Shown here in pieces: positions 6,568-13,125 of a stretch of DNA of 13,136 bases (positions are counted from its first letter, which is position 1; each line of letters starts with the position of its first letter). This DNA is from Anaerolineae bacterium (GTDB lineage Bacteria > Chloroflexota > Anaerolineae > JAFGEY01). The notes beneath the pieces were generated by a model. That model was not told where the DNA came from. It saw only the letters and a list, made by a program, of their open reading frames with translations, and ran no database searches. A program made the translations under genes and the position numbers. The stretch covers positions 1 through 13,136 of the forward strand of contig JAFGJF010000448.1 of the NCBI GenBank assembly GCA_016929205.1, read 5' to 3'.

Positions 6568-8061
6568 ATGCCAGATCGACCCAACATACTCGTTGTCATG
6601 ACCGACCAGCAAAAAGCCACCGCCAGCCACCTGTACGGGAACACGTTCTGCGATACGCCGGCGATGGCCAGGCTAGCCGACGAGGGCGTGCGCTTTGAAC
6701 ACGCCTTTACCCCGCACCCGCTGTGCGTGCCGGCCCGCGTCTCGCTGTGGACGGCCCGGTTCCCCCATTCGCACGGCGCGCGGCGCAACGAGACTTTTAT
6801 GCCGGCCAGAGCGACACACGCCTTTCAGATCTGGCGCGGCGAGGGCTATCACTGCGGGCTGATCGGCAAAAACCACTGCTTTGAACGGCCCGCAGACCTG
6901 GATCTGTTTGACACCTGGTGCGAGATCTCGCACGGCGGCCTGCCCAAGGATGCCCAGACAAAGGGCATGCCGTGGGTCCGCCCACTGGATGGCATCCACG
7001 CTGCGCACACCTTGCGCCGTTCGTTGCGCCCGCAGAATGCACGATTTGCCTACGGCACGTCCGATTTGCCGATCGAGGATCATTCCACGGACCTGATTGC
7101 CAAGCAGACGGTGCGTTTCCTGGAGCAGCACCGCCACGATCCGTTCGCGCTGTGGGTTTCCTTTCCCGACCCACACGAGCCGTGGGTGGTGCCGGAACGT
7201 TATGCGGCCATGTTTCCAAGAGACAGGATCACACTGCCACCGTGGCCCGAGGACAAATTCAGCCCGCATTCCAATGCCCCGGAACGCAACCGCGTGCTGC
7301 ACCACCTGCTCGGCATAGAAAACGACGCGATTGAAGACGTGTATGGCCTGCTGGGAGTGTATTACGGTATGGTGCGTTTTATCGACGACGCGCTCGGGCA
7401 GATCATAGGCGCGCTCGACGAGCTGAGGCTGCGGGAAAAGACGATCGTCGTCTTTTGCTCCGACCACGGCGACTTTATGGGCGAGCACGGCATGCAATGC
7501 AAGGGCGGCGTCTTTTACGATTGTTTGACGCGAATCCCGCTGATCATCTCCTGGTCCGGTCAGATTCCGGCCGGCCAGCGTGACGACAGCATGGTCAATC
7601 TGGTCGACGTGGTACCGACGCTGCTGCAGCTTCAGGGCCTGGAGGTGCCACGATCGATGACCGGCCAGCCACTGCCGACGGTCACCACCGCGCCACCGCG
7701 CGAGGCCACCTTTTCCGAGTATGGCGCGGGTGGCCCGCCCTTCCGTTTAGCCGATCTCGAAGCGCTACCCCGCCCTTTCGGGCGCAAGACACTGATCCAG
7801 AGCTTGCAGTGGCGCGAAGCCGAAGGGCGGCGCAAAATGGTGCGCACGCGCGAGTGGAAATACGTGCACGATCCGATGGGTGACTGCGACGAGCTGTATG
7901 ACCTGGCCAACGATCCGTGGGAACTGGAGAACACGATCGATAACCCGGATCACGGTGAGGTCATCGCCGACATGCGCCTGCGCTTGCTCGATTGGAGCAT
8001 CCGCAGCGAGGACTCATCGCCCGTGCCGCTGCCGGGTCGCAAGGCATACACATTGGGATAG
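6568..8061 (+). CDS. Sulfatase (S1 family, Cys-type, formylglycine-dependent)
   Basis: The 497-residue protein opens MPDRPNILVVMTDQQ, with metal-binding Asp13 and Gln14. The signature CVPAR at 53-57 follows (C-x-P-A-R). Cys53 would be converted to formylglycine by a formylglycine-generating enzyme, which is not encoded in the window. FCSDHGDFMGEHG supplies the second metal site (D299, H300). The C-terminal part, REWKYVHDPMGD...ELYDLANDP, is typical of the family. It hydrolyses a sulfate ester; the substrate cannot be named from sequence. No signal peptide is seen, so it is probably cytoplasmic. ATG 6568 is preferred over the open frame from 6460 because AGGAG lies six bases upstream and the family N-terminus begins there. 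The Gfo/Idh/MocA gene follows in the same direction, suggesting catabolism of a sulfated sugar. Confidence 0.92.
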   Translation: MPDRPNILVVMTDQQKATASHLYGNTFCDTPAMARLADEGVRFEHAFTPHPLCVPARVSLWTARFPHSHGARRNETFMPARATHAFQIWRGEGYHCGLIGKNHCFERPADLDLFDTWCEISHGGLPKDAQTKGMPWVRPLDGIHAAHTLRRSLRPQNARFAYGTSDLPIEDHSTDLIAKQTVRFLEQHRHDPFALWVSFPDPHEPWVVPERYAAMFPRDRITLPPWPEDKFSPHSNAPERNRVLHHLLGIENDAIEDVYGLLGVYYGMVRFIDDALGQIIGALDELRLREKTIVVFCSDHGDFMGEHGMQCKGGVFYDCLTRIPLIISWSGQIPAGQRDDSMVNLVDVVPTLLQLQGLEVPRSMTGQPLPTVTTAPPREATFSEYGAGGPPFRLADLEALPRPFGRKTLIQSLQWREAEGRRKMVRTREWKYVHDPMGDCDELYDLANDPWELENTIDNPDHGEVIADMRLRLLDWSIRSEDSSPVPLPGRKAYTLG

Positions 8062-8067
8062 CCCCTG

Positions 8068-8092
8068 TCGCGTTTAAGGAAAACGCGGCTAC
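8068..8092 (+). repeat. Hairpin repeat, copy 2 (between sulfatase and oxidoreductase)
   Basis: CGCGTTT (8069-8075) and AAACGCG (8081-8087) form a perfect seven-pair stem with loop AAGGA. It shares TCGCGT and GGAAAACGCGGCTAC with copy 1. It lies in the 69-base gap of the putative operon, where it could affect mRNA stability or relative expression. Confidence 0.6.
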
Positions 8093-8130
8093 GGTATTCA
8101 TAGGTCGTGAAAACGCCCAAGGAGATAAAG

Positions 8131-9201
8131 ATGAAACCCATTCGAATCGGTTACATTGGCTGCGGGTTTATGGCCCAAAAAGTCCACATCCCCAACCTGT
8201 GCAGCATTCCCGGCTGCGAACTGCTTGCCCTGGCCGAACTGCGACAAGAATTGGGCAAACAGGTACAGGCCCGGTTCAACATCCCCAGATTCTACCCCGA
8301 CCACGAGGCCATGCTCGCCGACCCCGACATCGACGCCATCGCCGTGTCGGCAGCGTTTATGGTGCAGGGCCAGATCGCGCGCGACGCGCTGTCGGCTGGC
8401 AAGCACGTATTTATGGAAAAACCCATGGCCATCTCGTTGCAGCAGGCCGAAACGATCCTCGACGCCGCCCGGCAGGCGGACGCACGGCTGATGGTCGGTT
8501 ATATGAAACGCTACGACGCGGGAAACGAACTGGTCAAGGCCAAGATCGATGCGTTCCGGGCCAGCGGCGAACTGGGCGCGATCACCTTTGCCCGCAACCA
8601 CGGCTTTTGCGGCGACTGGACGGCCGGAATCGACGTGCCGATGATTGCCAGTGACGAACCGATGCCCCAAACGCCGGCGGTGGGACCGGATTGGCTGCCG
8701 GCGGCGTACCTGAACCAGTACCTGGGCTTTCTGCAACAGTACACCCACAACATCAACCTGCTGCGCTGGTTTCTCGACGCACGCGACGAGGTCACCGTGC
8801 GCGCGGTTGACCTGGACGACGATGGCTATACGGGTGTGACGATCCTGGATATGAACGGCACACGCGCCGTGCTGGAGACGGGACGCGTATCGCATTATCG
8901 CTGGGACGAACACACCCAGATTTATTTCCGCGATGGCTGGATCAAGACCTGGGCGCCGCCGCTGCTGCTCAAGCAGGTGCCGGCAGAGGTCGAGATCTAT
9001 GTCGGGGGAAAAGCACAGACATTTAGCCGGCCCATTCCGCAGCCGGCCTGGAGTTGGAGCTACAAGCGCGAAGCAGAGCATTTTGTACAGTGCCTGCAAA
9101 CGGGCGATCCGTTCCGCTCATCAGGCGAGGATACACGAACGGACGTGCGGCTGTTCGAAGAGATATTCCGTCTCGATCTGATCCAGCGCGGCGTGCTGTA
9201 A
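8131..9201 (+). CDS. Gfo/Idh/MocA family NAD(P)-dependent oxidoreductase
   Basis: The 356-residue protein has the N-terminal Rossmann fold (IRIGYIGCGFMA, Gly-rich loop at about 7-13). It has the family motif EKPMA at 96-100 (GKHVFMEKP). A C-terminal alpha/beta domain carries YTHNINLLRWFL, whose His206 is near the usual catalytic His position. Members oxidise or reduce hydroxyl groups of sugars and inositols using NAD(P). ATG 8131 is chosen over GTG 8107 because AAGGAG (8119-8124) lies six bases before it and the fold starts right after. It follows the sulfatase by 69 bases, so co-transcription is likely. The substrate is unknown; a desulfated sugar or its acid is a reasonable guess. Confidence 0.9.
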   Translation: MKPIRIGYIGCGFMAQKVHIPNLCSIPGCELLALAELRQELGKQVQARFNIPRFYPDHEAMLADPDIDAIAVSAAFMVQGQIARDALSAGKHVFMEKPMAISLQQAETILDAARQADARLMVGYMKRYDAGNELVKAKIDAFRASGELGAITFARNHGFCGDWTAGIDVPMIASDEPMPQTPAVGPDWLPAAYLNQYLGFLQQYTHNINLLRWFLDARDEVTVRAVDLDDDGYTGVTILDMNGTRAVLETGRVSHYRWDEHTQIYFRDGWIKTWAPPLLLKQVPAEVEIYVGGKAQTFSRPIPQPAWSWSYKREAEHFVQCLQTGDPFRSSGEDTRTDVRLFEEIFRLDLIQRGVL

Positions 9202-9208
9202 ATAAGAC

Positions 9209-9225
9209 TTTTGTCGCAGACAAAA
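9209..9225. repeat. Perfect inverted repeat after the oxidoreductase stop
   Basis: TTTTGTC, GCA and GACAAAA form a 7-bp stem with a three-base loop, seven bases after TAA 9199-9201. It has no following T run, so it is a poor intrinsic terminator. It may be an operator for the kinase gene. The TACAAT at 9240-9245 could be that gene's -10, but no -35 is placed correctly. Confidence 0.45.
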
Positions 9226-9263
9226 CTCACTCCCTGTTATACAATAGATATGATATTGTTTGT

Positions 9264-9293
9264 TTTTGCGCTAATTCAATCTGTGGCGCAAAA
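9264..9293 (+). promoter_or_regulatory. Stem-loop in the kinase gene leader
   Basis: TTTTGCGC (9264-9271) and GCGCAAAA (9286-9293) are perfect complements around a 14-base loop. The stem ends four bases before the ribosome site GGGGAG (9298-9303), so it could regulate translation or serve as a repressor site. Confidence 0.5.
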
Positions 9294-9310
9294 GCACGGG
9301 GAGCGGATAT

Positions 9311-11656
9311 ATGAAGGATCTCGTCGGAAGTGATATTGGCAAATACCACGTCGTAGGTGTGCTGGGTACAGGCGGCATGGCCACCGTCTACCGGGCCAGG
9401 CAAGCGTCGATGGGCAGGGAAGTGGCGATCAAGGTCGTGCCCACCGATACGGGCATGGAAAGCCACATGCTCTCGCAACGGTTCGAGCGCGAAGTGCACC
9501 TGATCGCCCTGTTGCAGCACCCACAGATCTTGCCGGTCTACGACTATGGCCAAACGCCAGACTTTACCTACCTGGCCATGCGCCTCGTTGAGACCGGGAC
9601 GCTGGCCGACCGGCTGGGAAACGGCGCGCTCGATCTGGAGCAGGCAGCGCACATCCTGAACCAACTGGCGGCGGCCCTGGACTATGCGCACCAGAACCAC
9701 ATCGTTCACCGCGATCTCAAGCCGTCCAACGTCTTTTTGGATGCTCAAAACAACGTCTACCTGGCAGATTTTGGCATTGCCAAGCTGCTCGGGCAGGTTG
9801 GCACCCAACTGACGTCGACGGGGTACGTCCTGGGCACACCGGCCTATATGTCACCCGAACAGGCGATCGACCAACCGATCGACAAACGAACCGACGTGTA
9901 TGCCCTGGGGTTGATCCTGTTCGAGATGCTCACCGGCCAACAAGTCTTCTCCGGAAGTTCGCCGGTGTCGATCATCCTCAAGCATGTCAACGAAATCCCG
10001 CCGCCGCCCAGTGCACTGGCTACGACCCTGACACCACAAATCGACGCCGTGGTGGCAAAAGCACTGGCAAAATCGCCCGATGACCGTTACCAAAGCGCGG
10101 GCGAACTGGCAGCCGCGTTTAGCGTCGCGCTGCAATCGATCGTCCAGTTTCAGTCTTTTGCCTCGACCGGTGACGCAGCCTATCTAACGCCACAGCCCAC
10201 ATCTGTCTCCGGGCCGGCAGTCCAACCATCCCGATCGATCACAGCCCTGGGAAACAATATACCAAGGTCCACGCCAGCAACAGGCGCGTCAGCAGGTTCG
10301 ACGGGCAAGCCCGCAACTTTAACTGGCACACAGCCAAAACCGGCCGCAAAAAAGAAACCGCCGGCCTGGCTGTGGATCGGCGGTGGAGTGCTCGTCGGTG
10401 GCGGGGTGCTGCTCACGATTGTCGTTGCCATGATCGCCATCCTGAGCTTTGGCAATGGCTGGCTACAAGCCAACGCCCAAGGTCAGGAAAAAACGCCAAC
10501 GACGGCAGCGGCTATGGCAGTCACCCCCACCCCTACAAGCACGTTGGCTGAAGGGGGCGAAACCGCCGTTCCTACGGCCCCACAGACGACAAGCGCTGTC
10601 GTACCAGCGGTGACAGCCACACCGACGCCCAACGCCCCTGCGACTGAGACACCGACGCTGGCAGTTCAACCCACAGCGACACTTCAACCGATGGCCACAC
10701 CTGCCGCGACACTCGAGCCGGCCGCACAACGCGCAGGCACGGTGCGTTTTTCAAGCACGAACGCCCGGCTGGATACGATCACCATCCAGATGTCCGCCGT
10801 CCAGACCGCCCCGTCGGGCAAACACTATGAAGGCTGGTTGGTCGGCGACGCCGGGAGCCCATTGAACGTTGGCACAGTGACGCCGGATGGCAACGGCAAC
10901 GTCGAGTTCCTTTTTACAGACGACCAAGGGCGCAACCTGGCCGCGATCTATGCCGCTTTTCGGATCAGTATGGAGCCGGACTTTGGCGATGCGCCCGACA
11001 TATCACAAGAGATTGCTTTTGAGGGAGCGGTGAACGAGGCCGTCGTGCCCTTTATTCGTGAGGCAATCCTGAGAGCATCGGATACGCCGCTCCACAGCCT
11101 GCTTGACGGACTGGAAACCGAGAGCGCCTTGGGATTGGACCATATGACCTTTGGCCGGCAAGGACTTGCAGACGGCAACCTGGCCGGCGGGCTGGCGCAT
11201 ATTGAGCACACGATCAATATCCTGGTCGGCAGCCAGGACGAACGTTTTGGCGACAAGAACGGAGACGGCCAGACACAAAATCCGGGAGACGGCTACGGCG
11301 TTATAAGCTACCTGGCCGCGCTGCAGGCAACGGCCATCGCAGCCGGGCAAGCGGATCCGACCTCAGCCGAACTGGCGCTGCACGTCGGATTTGTCGAGGC
11401 GACCACCCAGAATGCGATACAGCGCGCCAACGGCATCGTACAGTTGCTCGAACGGTGTTTCATCCAAGACAGCGCTGACAGCGCGCTGGGCCTGCTCGAT
11501 CAAGCCATTGCGCTGTATGACGAGTTATTGTTTGGCTTTGATGCCAACAGCAACGGTACCGTGGAACCCATCCAGGGCGAAGGGGGTCTCTCACTGGTGA
11601 CCCAGCACACCGGCTACCTAGCAAACATCGAACTGTACCGCGTTCAAACGCCATAG
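9311..11656 (+). CDS. Receptor-type serine/threonine protein kinase with a Ca-loop ectodomain
   Basis: The 781-residue protein has a PknB-type kinase domain (about 10-272). It shows glycine loop LGTGGMATV (18-26), catalytic Lys41 (VAIKV), HRDLKPSN (133-140), DFG (153-155) and GTPAYMSPEQ (175-184); all key residues are present. A linker leads to one membrane helix (about 351-380), preceded by AAKKKPP. A Thr/Pro/Ala-rich spacer (about 390-473) follows outside. An RskA-like beta segment comes next (about 475-555, HYEGWLVGD...GTVTPDGNG). The last part is helical (about 600-781) with HIEH (630-633). It contains two EF-hand-like loops, DKNGDGQTQ (648-656) and DANSNGTVE (744-752), and ends in ELYRV. 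The ectodomain may sense ions or envelope state. ATG 9311 has GGGGAG seven bases upstream. It has no partner phosphatase nearby. Confidence 0.9.
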   Translation: MKDLVGSDIGKYHVVGVLGTGGMATVYRARQASMGREVAIKVVPTDTGMESHMLSQRFEREVHLIALLQHPQILPVYDYGQTPDFTYLAMRLVETGTLADRLGNGALDLEQAAHILNQLAAALDYAHQNHIVHRDLKPSNVFLDAQNNVYLADFGIAKLLGQVGTQLTSTGYVLGTPAYMSPEQAIDQPIDKRTDVYALGLILFEMLTGQQVFSGSSPVSIILKHVNEIPPPPSALATTLTPQIDAVVAKALAKSPDDRYQSAGELAAAFSVALQSIVQFQSFASTGDAAYLTPQPTSVSGPAVQPSRSITALGNNIPRSTPATGASAGSTGKPATLTGTQPKPAAKKKPPAWLWIGGGVLVGGGVLLTIVVAMIAILSFGNGWLQANAQGQEKTPTTAAAMAVTPTPTSTLAEGGETAVPTAPQTTSAVVPAVTATPTPNAPATETPTLAVQPTATLQPMATPAATLEPAAQRAGTVRFSSTNARLDTITIQMSAVQTAPSGKHYEGWLVGDAGSPLNVGTVTPDGNGNVEFLFTDDQGRNLAAIYAAFRISMEPDFGDAPDISQEIAFEGAVNEAVVPFIREAILRASDTPLHSLLDGLETESALGLDHMTFGRQGLADGNLAGGLAHIEHTINILVGSQDERFGDKNGDGQTQNPGDGYGVISYLAALQATAIAAGQADPTSAELALHVGFVEATTQNAIQRANGIVQLLERCFIQDSADSALGLLDQAIALYDELLFGFDANSNGTVEPIQGEGGLSLVTQHTGYLANIELYRVQTP

Positions 11657-11672
11657 AAGAGACCTGGCGTTT

Positions 11673-11714
11673 CTGTCCTCCTGAACGCGACAAAAGTCAT
11701 ATTCAGAAGGACAG
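11673..11714 (+). repeat. Long imperfect hairpin after the kinase gene
   Basis: CTGTCCTCCTGAA (11673-11685) pairs with TTCAGAAGGACAG (11702-11714) with one mismatch, around a 16-base loop. No T run follows, so it may protect the kinase mRNA 3' end or act as an operator. It overlaps the -35 zone of the riboswitch promoter candidate. Confidence 0.55.
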
Positions 11715-11728
11715 ACTTGGTGTAGAAT
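11702..11728 (+). promoter_or_regulatory. Candidate promoter of the riboswitch transcript
   Basis: TAGAAT (11723-11728) is a five-of-six -10 and predicts a start near 11735, just before the aptamer. The -35 is poor (TTCAGA 11702-11707, spacing 15). Confidence 0.4.
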
Positions 11729-11751
11729 AGATTTAAGTAGAGAAAATGATA

Positions 11752-11881
11752 TCCGCTGAATGCAAGCCAATTCATTGTTTGCAGCGGGGGAACCAGAAAC
11801 CGGGGCGAATCATCCAACCGCCAACATTGATGTAGGGCCAACTTTTTTCGGTCCAAGCCCGACAGCTAACCTCGCAAGCGT
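11752..11881 (+). ncRNA. Cyclic di-AMP riboswitch (ydaO-yuaA type)
   Basis: The conserved core elements occur in the right order. CGCTGAAT (11754-11761) is the P1 5' side. GCGGGGGAACCA follows, then GGGGCGAATC, then TAGGGC. The 3' block is AAGCCCGACAGCTAACCTCG and AAGCG, almost identical to the consensus AACCCG-CAGCUAACCUCG. CGCT (11754-11757) pairs with AGCG (11877-11880) to close P1. GGGCC (11835-11839) and GGTCC (11850-11854) form an inner stem exposing a T6 loop. In known members c-di-AMP binding stabilises the aptamer and turns expression off, usually of osmolyte or cell-wall genes. Here the expression platform is the terminator that follows and the regulated gene is a 53-residue ORF. 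Confidence 0.93.
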
Positions 11882-11890
11882 CGAAAAAAG
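11842..11890 (+). promoter_or_regulatory. Predicted antiterminator pairing of the riboswitch
   Basis: CTTTTTTCG (11842-11850) can pair perfectly with CGAAAAAAG (11882-11890). Two G-U pairs extend it to 11852/11880. This would use up the A run of the terminator stem and the last base of P1, so it excludes both the aptamer and the terminator. It is a simple fit to an off-switch, but the fold is inferred by eye only. Confidence 0.5.
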
Positions 11891-11915
11891 GGATACCCAA
11901 TTGTGTCCTTTTTTT
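11884..11915 (+). terminator. Riboswitch-controlled intrinsic terminator
   Basis: AAAAAAG-GGATAC, loop CCAATT, GTGTCC and seven T bases form a stem of up to 13 pairs including the A/U part. It starts three bases after the riboswitch and lies 58 bases before the ATG of the small ORF. Confidence 0.8.
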
Positions 11916-11973
11916 ATGCCAGTTCGGATATTGATCATCCACCTTAACACGGAGATGACTATAGGGAGAAACA

Positions 11974-12135
11974 ATGTACTTTGCCGGATATGTTGAGAAC
12001 CAAGTTTATCAGTCGACAGAGAAACTCTTGAACCGGAACGCACAAAACGCCTGGCGCTTTCGCCACATCAAGTCAAGAGAAGCCAAGATCGCCACGGCCA
12101 TTTTGACCAGCGTTTTGAACCTGTTCATTCGATAG
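11974..12135 (+). CDS. 53-residue protein under c-di-AMP riboswitch control
   Basis: This short ORF begins MYFAGYVENQVYQ, has a basic middle (FRHIKSREAK, about 29-38) and ends with a hydrophobic, helix-prone tail (IATAILTSVLNLFIR, about 39-53). I recognise no family. ATG 11974 has AGGGAG (11962-11967) six bases upstream, a proper ribosome site. The gene sits alone between the riboswitch terminator and its own strong terminator (12176-12209), so it is the only apparent target of the switch. The basic part and hydrophobic tail suggest a membrane-associated peptide, but this is inference. The transcript could also act as an RNA. It is too short to be sure from coding signal alone; the ribosome site and the context are the main support. 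Confidence 0.6.
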   Translation: MYFAGYVENQVYQSTEKLLNRNAQNAWRFRHIKSREAKIATAILTSVLNLFIR

Positions 12136-12175
12136 TCGCCCAGGAGATTCCAGATCATGCTTGGAGAAAAAAAGA

Positions 12176-12209
12176 AGCGCCGACAGATCAACATGTCGGC
12201 GCTTTTTTT
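12176..12209 (+). terminator. Strong intrinsic terminator after the 53-residue ORF
   Basis: AGCGCCGACA (12176-12185) and TGTCGGCGCT (12194-12203) form a perfect ten-pair stem with an eight-base loop, followed by a T run. An A-rich run (12167-12175) precedes it, so it could also work on the other strand. Confidence 0.9.
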
Positions 12210-12231
12210 GCCGGCGACGTTGGCTCTCGCA

Positions 12232-12272
12232 CTCTAACCAACTACTAACACACGCTCTAACCGGGTACTAAC
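12232..12272 (+). promoter_or_regulatory. Four phased CTAAC direct repeats, candidate activator site
   Basis: CTCTAACCaacTACTAAC (12232-12249) is repeated as CTCTAACCgggTACTAAC (12255-12272). CTAAC half-sites start at 12234, 12245, 12257 and 12268, so the spacing is 11, 12 and 11 bases, about one helical turn. The last one ends ten bases before a -10-like TATACT (12283-12288) that has no good -35. This layout is typical of direct-repeat activators of the PhoB/OmpR family. Confidence 0.6.
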
Positions 12273-12282
12273 CTTTTCCGGT

Positions 12283-12288
12283 TATACT
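12283..12288 (+). promoter_or_regulatory. -10 element of the sugar transferase promoter
   Basis: TATACT matches five of six bases of the consensus. It predicts a start near 12295 and a leader of about 40 A+T-rich bases before ATG 12337. No -35 hexamer is seen; the CTAAC repeats occupy that place. Confidence 0.5.
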
Positions 12289-12336
12289 ATGAACATATGG
12301 AATTATTTTATTCATTTTTATTCGCTGGAGTGGAAA

Positions 12337-13017
12337 ATGGAACTCGCAACGACAATCATCCGCTCAACCAAGAGCACAAGAGCCAAAACTGGCTATGATT
12401 TTCTCAAGCGTTCGATCGACCTGGCAATCACACTGATGGTTCTACCGATGATGTTCCCCGCAATGGCACTTATCGCCTTGCTCATCCGTTTTGACTCACC
12501 CGGCCCGGCACTGTTCAAACAGAAACGCGTCGGCAAAGACGGGCGCATCTTTCACATCTACAAGTTCCGCACGATGACCCACAATCTGGACAACTCGCAC
12601 CACCAGGCGTTTATGAAAGCGTTTGTCCAGGGCGAGATCGGCGACGAAAGCAACGACAAGACCGTTTTCAAGCCGTTCACCGATTCGCAGGTCACGCGCG
12701 TGGGGCGGATCTTGCGCAAAACCAGCCTGGACGAACTGCCGCAGTTGATCAACATCCTGAAAGGCGACATGAGCCTGATCGGCCCGCGGCCGAACGTGCT
12801 GTGGGAAGTCGAGGCGTACAAAGGGTGGCACATGGAGCGTCTGTCGGTGCTGCCGGGGATCACCGGGCTGGCCCAGGTGAACGGGCGCAGCGCGATCAGC
12901 TTTGACACCATCGTTCGCTACGACGTCGAGTACGCACGCAGCAAGAGCCTGTGGCTGGACGTCCAGATCCTGTGGAAGACGTTCACCTCGGTGGTCGCAG
13001 GCAAAGGCGCCGCCTAA
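12337..13017 (+). CDS. Bacterial sugar transferase (polyprenyl-phosphate hexose-1-phosphate transferase)
   Basis: The 226-residue protein is a minimal monotopic phosphoglycosyl transferase of the PglC/WcaJ C-terminal type. It has an N-terminal re-entrant hydrophobic segment (about 26-50, [11 protein letters not shown]...) and [16 protein letters not shown] (51-66). KFRTM (76-80) follows, then the catalytic Asp-Glu pair at 132-133 (SLDELPQL). [10 protein letters not shown] (143-152) and [13 protein letters not shown] (173-185) complete the family pattern. The enzyme moves a sugar phosphate from a nucleotide sugar to undecaprenyl phosphate at the inner membrane, starting exopolysaccharide or O-antigen synthesis. 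It lacks the extra N-terminal membrane domain of WcaJ/WbaP. ATG 12337 is chosen over ATG 12289 because GGAG lies six bases before it and the upstream codons are within the predicted leader. Confidence 0.92.
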   Translation: MELATTIIRSTKSTRAKTGYDFLKRSIDLAITLMVLPMMFPAMALIALLIRFDSPGPALFKQKRVGKDGRIFHIYKFRTMTHNLDNSHHQAFMKAFVQGEIGDESNDKTVFKPFTDSQVTRVGRILRKTSLDELPQLINILKGDMSLIGPRPNVLWEVEAYKGWHMERLSVLPGITGLAQVNGRSAISFDTIVRYDVEYARSKSLWLDVQILWKTFTSVVAGKGAA

Positions 13018-13086
13018 TCATCCAGGTTCGTAAAGGAACAATCACGCTCACAACGACCCAGCTCCCTTTACAGACCCCAACCCACA

Positions 13087-13125
13087 GGCCCTGGACGATG
13101 CACGTTGTCCAGGGCCTCGTTTTTT
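13087..13125 (+). terminator. Rho-independent terminator after the sugar transferase gene
   Basis: GGCCCTGGAC (13087-13096) and GTCCAGGGCC (13107-13116) form a perfect ten-pair stem with a ten-base loop. TCG and six T bases follow. It lies about 70 bases after the stop, so the gene appears monocistronic. Confidence 0.9.

Noticed and set aside
8098..9099. 333-codon open frame on the minus strand
   Set aside because: It is the antisense shadow of the Gfo/Idh/MocA gene, whose motifs are clear on the plus strand.
11760..11996. 78-codon open frame on the plus strand
   Set aside because: It runs through the conserved riboswitch core and the terminator; the RNA structure explains the sequence better.
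12159..12239. 26-codon ORF beginning MLGEKKKRRQ
   Set aside because: It is translated across the terminator hairpin and its T run, and its AGGAG is 11 or more bases away.
12232..12272. CRISPR-like repeats
   Set aside because: Only two 18-base copies with a five-base gap; the phasing fits protein-binding sites, not an array.
12289..12336. Upstream ATG giving 16 more residues to the sugar transferase
   Set aside because: It overlaps the -10 element and lacks a ribosome site; ATG 12337 has GGAG at the right distance.
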